A stretch of DNA of 6,081 nucleotides, from contig JACCSL010000791.1 in NCBI GenBank assembly GCA_013812995.1, forward strand, positions 1-6,081, in the 5' to 3' direction. The stretch comes from Ardenticatenales bacterium. GTDB taxonomy: Bacteria; Chloroflexota; Anaerolineae; Ardenticatenales; Ardenticatenaceae. The translations under genes were made by a program, and so were the position numbers. The notes beneath the pieces are model-generated. The model was not told the origin of the DNA and did not search any database. It worked only from the letters and a program-made list of their open reading frames with translations. Shown piece by piece: positions 5,472-6,081 of this stretch (positions are counted from its first letter, which is position 1; every line of letters begins with the position of its first letter).

Positions 5472-6081
5472 ATGGAAGAGGTTATTATCATTGGGTCCGG
5501 CCCGGCCGGGCTGACCGCAGCGCTCTACGCGGCGCGCGCCAACCTGAGCCCGCTGCTGATTACGGGCAACGAGTTCGGCGGGCAGATCGCAACCACCTCG
5601 GAGGTGGAGAACTATCCCGGCCACCCCGAGGATCTCACAGGGCCGGGTCTGATCGAGAAGATGCGCGAGCAGGCGGAAAAGTTCGGGACGCGCCTCGTCT
5701 ACGATGAGGTGACCGCGATTGATTTCAGCGGCCCCCCTCATCGCATCAAGACCCACAGCGCGGAGTACGAGGCAAAAGCCATCATCGTCACCACGGGGGC
5801 CAGCCCCAAAAAGCTGGATGTGCCGGGCGAGAAAGAGTTCACCGGGCGCGGGGTCTCCTACTGCGCGACCTGCGATGGCTTCTTTTTCCGTGGCAAGGAA
5901 GTCCTCGTTGTGGGCGGCGGGGATTCGGCCATCGAGGAGGGGCTCTTTTTAACAAAATTCGCCTCCCGTGTCCGCCTGATTCATCGCCGCGACTCGCTAC
6001 GAGCCGGGGCGCTGCTCCAGGAGCGCGCCTTTAAGAACCCGAAAATGGAGTTCATCTGGAACACGAAGGTCGATGCGGTGG
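5472..6081 (+). CDS. trxB: Thioredoxin reductase (NADPH), 3'-truncated by window edge
   Basis: TrxB is a cytoplasmic FAD flavoenzyme that moves electrons from NADPH to thioredoxin. The reading frame is open from the ATG to the window end, giving 203 of the usual 310 or so residues. The FAD-binding 'GSGPAG' is at 8-13, with '[15 protein letters not shown]' at 36-50. The redox-active pair is in 'YCATCDG' (Cys131, Cys134). The NADPH-binding motif 'GGGDSA' is at 148-153. 'HRRDSLRA' (171-178) supplies the basic residues that favour NADPH over NADH. The order FAD, CxxC within the NADPH domain, NADPH loop is that of low-molecular-weight bacterial TrxB. The second FAD segment near the C-terminus lies beyond the window. 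No frameshift or missing key residue is seen. Ferredoxin/flavin-dependent homologues lack this intact combination, so the call is firm. Confidence 0.96.
   Translation, partial: MEEVIIIGSGPAGLTAALYAARANLSPLLITGNEFGGQIATTSEVENYPGHPEDLTGPGLIEKMREQAEKFGTRLVYDEVTAIDFSGPPHRIKTHSAEYEAKAIIVTTGASPKKLDVPGEKEFTGRGVSYCATCDGFFFRGKEVLVVGGGDSAIEEGLFLTKFASRVRLIHRRDSLRAGALLQERAFKNPKMEFIWNTKVDAV

Noticed and set aside
5255..5756. Minus-strand and alternative plus-strand frames over the small protein gene and trxB
   Set aside because: The trxB frame has FAD, CATC and NADPH motifs, and the 70-aa frame has a strong ribosome binding site. The overlapping frames show neither.

Overview
The window is a GC-rich, gene-dense stretch of bacterial chromosome. 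It holds six protein genes, two of them cut by the window edges, and no RNA gene, mobile element or CRISPR array. The best guess for the source is the Chloroflexota. The main clue is the class A penicillin-binding protein, whose long C-terminal extension has two Cys-pair repeats, an 'F-x-L-Y-R-I-x-x-G' beta-sandwich module and an Ig-like module ending '...AVDAAGNR'. This build is recalled from Chloroflexota proteins, not searched, so the assignment is an inference of moderate strength.

Layout: (1) 1-414, plus strand: the C-terminal two thirds of the SOS repressor LexA, with its cleavage site and Ser/Lys dyad; the DNA-binding domain lies before the window. (2) 428-465: a strong, nearly symmetric hairpin with T tracts on both sides, which ends lexA from the left and the minus-strand operon from the right. 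(3) 475-5126, minus strand: three genes probably transcribed in the order SAM-dependent methyltransferase, class A PBP, surE. The gaps are short (62 nt, then 6 nt). (4) 5127-5232: a divergent intergenic region with a good plus-strand sigma-70-type promoter and an 8-bp inverted repeat, one arm of which overlaps the -10 box. (5) 5233-5445, plus strand: a 70-residue Cys-rich small protein with a very strong ribosome binding site. (6) 5472-6081, plus strand: thioredoxin reductase trxB, running off the right edge.

Functionally, the minus-strand cluster joins cell-wall synthesis (PBP), nucleotide or phosphate housekeeping (SurE) and a methyltransferase of unknown substrate. The plus-strand pair joins a putative zinc-binding small protein to the thioredoxin redox system. 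LexA controls the DNA-damage response and appears to be only a physical neighbour. Nothing here looks like a defence island or a recent insertion. The least ordinary items are the small CxxC/CC protein coupled to trxB, the inverted repeat in the shared promoter region and the duplicated Cys motif in the PBP tail.
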